Of a stretch of 44,761 nucleotides of DNA, positions 42,751-44,761 are shown piece by piece. Origin of the DNA: Lachnospiraceae bacterium. GTDB lineage: Bacteria; Bacillota; Clostridia; Lachnospirales; Lachnospiraceae. A program made the translations under genes and the position numbers. The notes below the pieces were generated by a model. It was not told the DNA's origin, did not search any database, and worked only from the letters and a program-made list of their open reading frames with translations. The stretch spans positions 1 to 44,761 of the forward strand of contig JABUSY010000008.1 of NCBI GenBank assembly GCA_021442455.1. Reading direction: 5' to 3'. Position 1 is the first letter of the stretch; each line of letters opens with the position of its first letter.

Positions 42751-44597
42751 TCGCCAGCATATGCCTGTCGATATTGAATATTTTAAATCAAAAAAAGATG
42801 GCGATAAAGCAACTATATTTCATATTGTCAGTCATGTAATATGGTAAAAATAGAGACCATAGTTTACTAAATGTTTGGATAGAGACAAGGGAGGTTGAAG
42901 AGCGGCTAGAGAGATGGCTTGATGCTGATATAGCTAGACCGTGTACTGCTGTTACAGATGTATCTTGTTAATTGTAAAGTTTAGAGGGAGCAGCTATCAA
43001 GTGACTTCTTTTCGGGATGGATTACTGCACACAATGGAAAGATCAAGACTTTGAGATGAAACATTGCAGTTAGTTTCTTTTAAACTAGATATATTCAATT
43101 TTTATACATACAGGAATACATGATGCGTTTTGCAGTAGAGATATAAAAACGGAAACGCCGGTATATTATTATACTTAATTTAATTTAAAGAGGGAGGAGA
43201 GTAATATAAGAGTATCTTTGAAGTTTGTACAAAATTTTTGTAAACTCAAAAATAAGGAGATATTTGAAGAACTGGTGTCTTATCTCGAACCTGATAGTTT
43301 TATCAGCAACAAGCAGCTTTCATAAAATATATATGAGAATCCATTTTAGTTTATAACAGATAACATGGAGCAATTTGCGGCTGGAGATTGTGAAGGAAAT
43401 TGTTCACGTTATCAAAAAGGTCAATCAGACAACTGTCAGTGTTAGCATGCAATATTTTATAAGCGTAAAGGATATGTAGGAAAGTACGAAATAAAAATTT
43501 GAGCAAATGAAAAATTTTTGGGATTCAATTATATTGTTGATTTTTGAACACAACGAAAATGTTTAATGGTATTTTTCCGATCTTAATTGATTTAAAAATA
43601 TCATCCGAGAGTTATTGAGGAGAATTTTCAATATGTTATAAACTATTGTATATGTTATAAACTATTGTATTTATGATTAGCGCTAAACTATGCTTTTATA
43701 AAGTGTCAACAAAAATTTTTGATATTCACAGCACTAGAATGTCAAACAAGAGAACAAAGAAACTGTTAAGATTTTCAAAGTAGCAAAGATGGTAGATATT
43801 TCGTTTATATAACAGAGTTTGTTAATACTCTGTTATATAACGCATGGAGCGAACATGTTGTATCTGTATATTTGGAAGATTTATTAATCATTCTTGCAAG
43901 AGGCTCTTTGAATTGCTTTCCAGGAATTATGAGATTGTTTTGTGGTGTCGAATAGTTAGCAAAGAACCATCTGAATAAAAACGGTTCTTATTATGTAACG
44001 GTGATGAATCTAGAGATAGGAAAACGACAAAGGTTGCAGTTCTGGAGTAAGCAAATTAAAGCGTTGAGATTCATAATATTGATGAGAAATAATTCAGTAC
44101 TATTAGAGTTGGAAGAGGAGCAAATGGAAGCAAATGGAGAAATATTTAAATACTAGTTGAATGTCATTACATTAAAGAAAAAAGGGCACAGATTGTACTG
44201 ATCTTTATAGTAATATGGTAAGATCCGAAATACTCTACTGTTGAAGAGATTGTTCAGGAGATAATAGCGAAGACGATGCTTGAGTTGTTTACTCATGAGA
44301 AAAAATTTGTGTTATGTTTATGATAGTTATTAGTTGTTTTTGACACACGTCGGAAGTATGTATTTTGTTCAAAGACTGTTACATAGTGATTTCTTTAATC
44401 GTGATTAAAAGAATTAAGTATCCTATATTTTTATTTTTATTTGATCTCCAGTTTAGATAAAAAACAGAAGCTGCGAGGAAGTTATAAAGTAAAAATTTCC
44501 AGGCGATTGTATTGACGGACAGATATACAATAATCTATATTTCTTAGTCGATTTTTATTGATACAAGTGTTTAAATTTGCAAATATCATAAAAAACG
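42751..44597. pseudogene. Decayed stretch before tRNA-Ser
   Basis: Almost 1.9 kb contains no frame worth calling. Near 43193 a strong site GAGGGAGGAG is followed by ATA in place of ATG, then about 40 codons open (FVQNFCKLKNKEIFEELVSY) before a TAA: a probable gene with a mutated start, family unrecognised. A 19-base unit is perfectly duplicated in tandem at 43632-43650 and 43651-43669. Confidence 0.45.
43632..43669. repeat. 19-base perfect tandem duplication
   Basis: The unit TATGTTATAAACTATTGTA occurs twice head to tail with no mismatch. It lies in decayed DNA and looks like a replication-slippage product with no function. Confidence 0.9.
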
Positions 44598-44626
44598 TTG
44601 ACAAATGTTTTTATTTTTTGTATCAT
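44598..44626 (+). promoter_or_regulatory. Promoter for tRNA-Ser
   Basis: TTGACA at 44598-44603, a 17-base spacer, and TATCAT at 44621-44626 lie 34 bases before the tRNA, a good fit to a housekeeping sigma promoter. Confidence 0.75.
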
Positions 44627-44659
44627 TTAATGAATCAAGAGTAATAAATTCAGGCATTT

Positions 44660-44748
44660 GGAGAAGTACTCAAGTGGCTAAAGAGGCGCCTCTGCTAAGG
44701 GTGTAGGTCGTTAATAGCGGCGCGAGGGTTCGAATCCCTCCTTCTCCG
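44660..44748 (+). tRNA. tRNA-Ser (anticodon GCT)
   Basis: Acceptor arms GGAGAAG and CTTCTCC pair fully, with discriminator G at 44748 and no encoded CCA. The anticodon loop CTGCTAA gives GCT (44694-44696), which reads AGC and AGT. A long variable arm (GGTCGTTAATAGCGGC region) marks it as a class II tRNA, and the T-loop is GGTTCGAATCC. It is the natural substrate of the SerRS encoded at the other end of the window. Confidence 0.95.
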
Positions 44749-44761
44749 CTTTTAAAATGGA

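Noticed and set aside
278..44761. Complete reassignment of TAG to a sense codon
   Set aside because: TAG ends parA and the HIT gene at the usual protein end, and reading through would add non-homologous tails. Only partial or context-dependent decoding remains possible.

Overview
The window looks like a chromosomal segment of an AT-rich Clostridia bacterium, most likely Lachnospiraceae, caught in the middle of large-scale gene decay. The assignment rests on several things seen together: a parS-parA-parB-(DUF4446)-serS order typical of the region beside a clostridial origin, the lineage-specific DUF3881 protein and a TPR/AAA-like protein upstream of ksgA, a rubredoxin-first rubrerythrin, the short clostridial SerRS and a eukaryote-like IleRS. 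I cannot name the species.

Layout. 1-3739: perfect parS palindrome, parA, parB, a DUF4446 remnant and serS. 3778-4853: a DUF3881 gene with one in-frame TAG, then tRNA-Arg(CCT) and a strong hairpin. 4854-6329: non-coding remains. 6330-10721: a DEDDh exonuclease, a probably decayed T-box leader, and ileS with one in-frame TAG. 10784-12190: wrecked glycogen phosphorylase. 12298-15711: a consensus promoter, the broken TPR/AAA-like gene, and ksgA with one in-frame TAG. 15776-19468: rubrerythrin (minus strand), metG, tatD. 19600-26600: glgB wreck, traX with one frameshift, and tad (Flp pilus) remnants including a recognisable cpaF. 26606-30698: intact HIT gene, murG and a TSCPD gene separated by decayed DNA. 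30896-33942: broken mtnN, intact pgi and a small conserved gene. 34258-38711: response regulator, histidine kinase with one in-frame TAG, and a sugar-ABC ATPase. 39511-42750: broken CdaR/PucR-type regulator and intact aconitase. 42751-44761: decayed DNA and tRNA-Ser(GCT) behind a consensus promoter.

Function. What survives is mostly housekeeping: chromosome segregation, aminoacyl-tRNA synthetases, cell-wall lipid II synthesis, glycolysis entry, aconitase and oxidative-stress defence. What has decayed is mostly accessory: glycogen storage and use (glgP, glgB), a Tad pilus, the MTA/SAH nucleosidase, a sugar-type regulator and an acyltransferase-like membrane protein. Roughly half of the window is readable as gene, counting the four TAG-interrupted ones. 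This resembles a recently host-restricted bacterium.

The most unusual signal is that four long, otherwise clean reading frames (DUF3881, ileS, ksgA, histidine kinase) each carry exactly one internal stop, and it is TAG every time. In ksgA it replaces the conserved Gln of the FGQNFL motif. This could be natural amber suppression or ambiguous recoding, very young nonsense mutations, or sequence error. TAG also ends at least parA and the HIT gene at the expected place, so a complete reassignment is unlikely.
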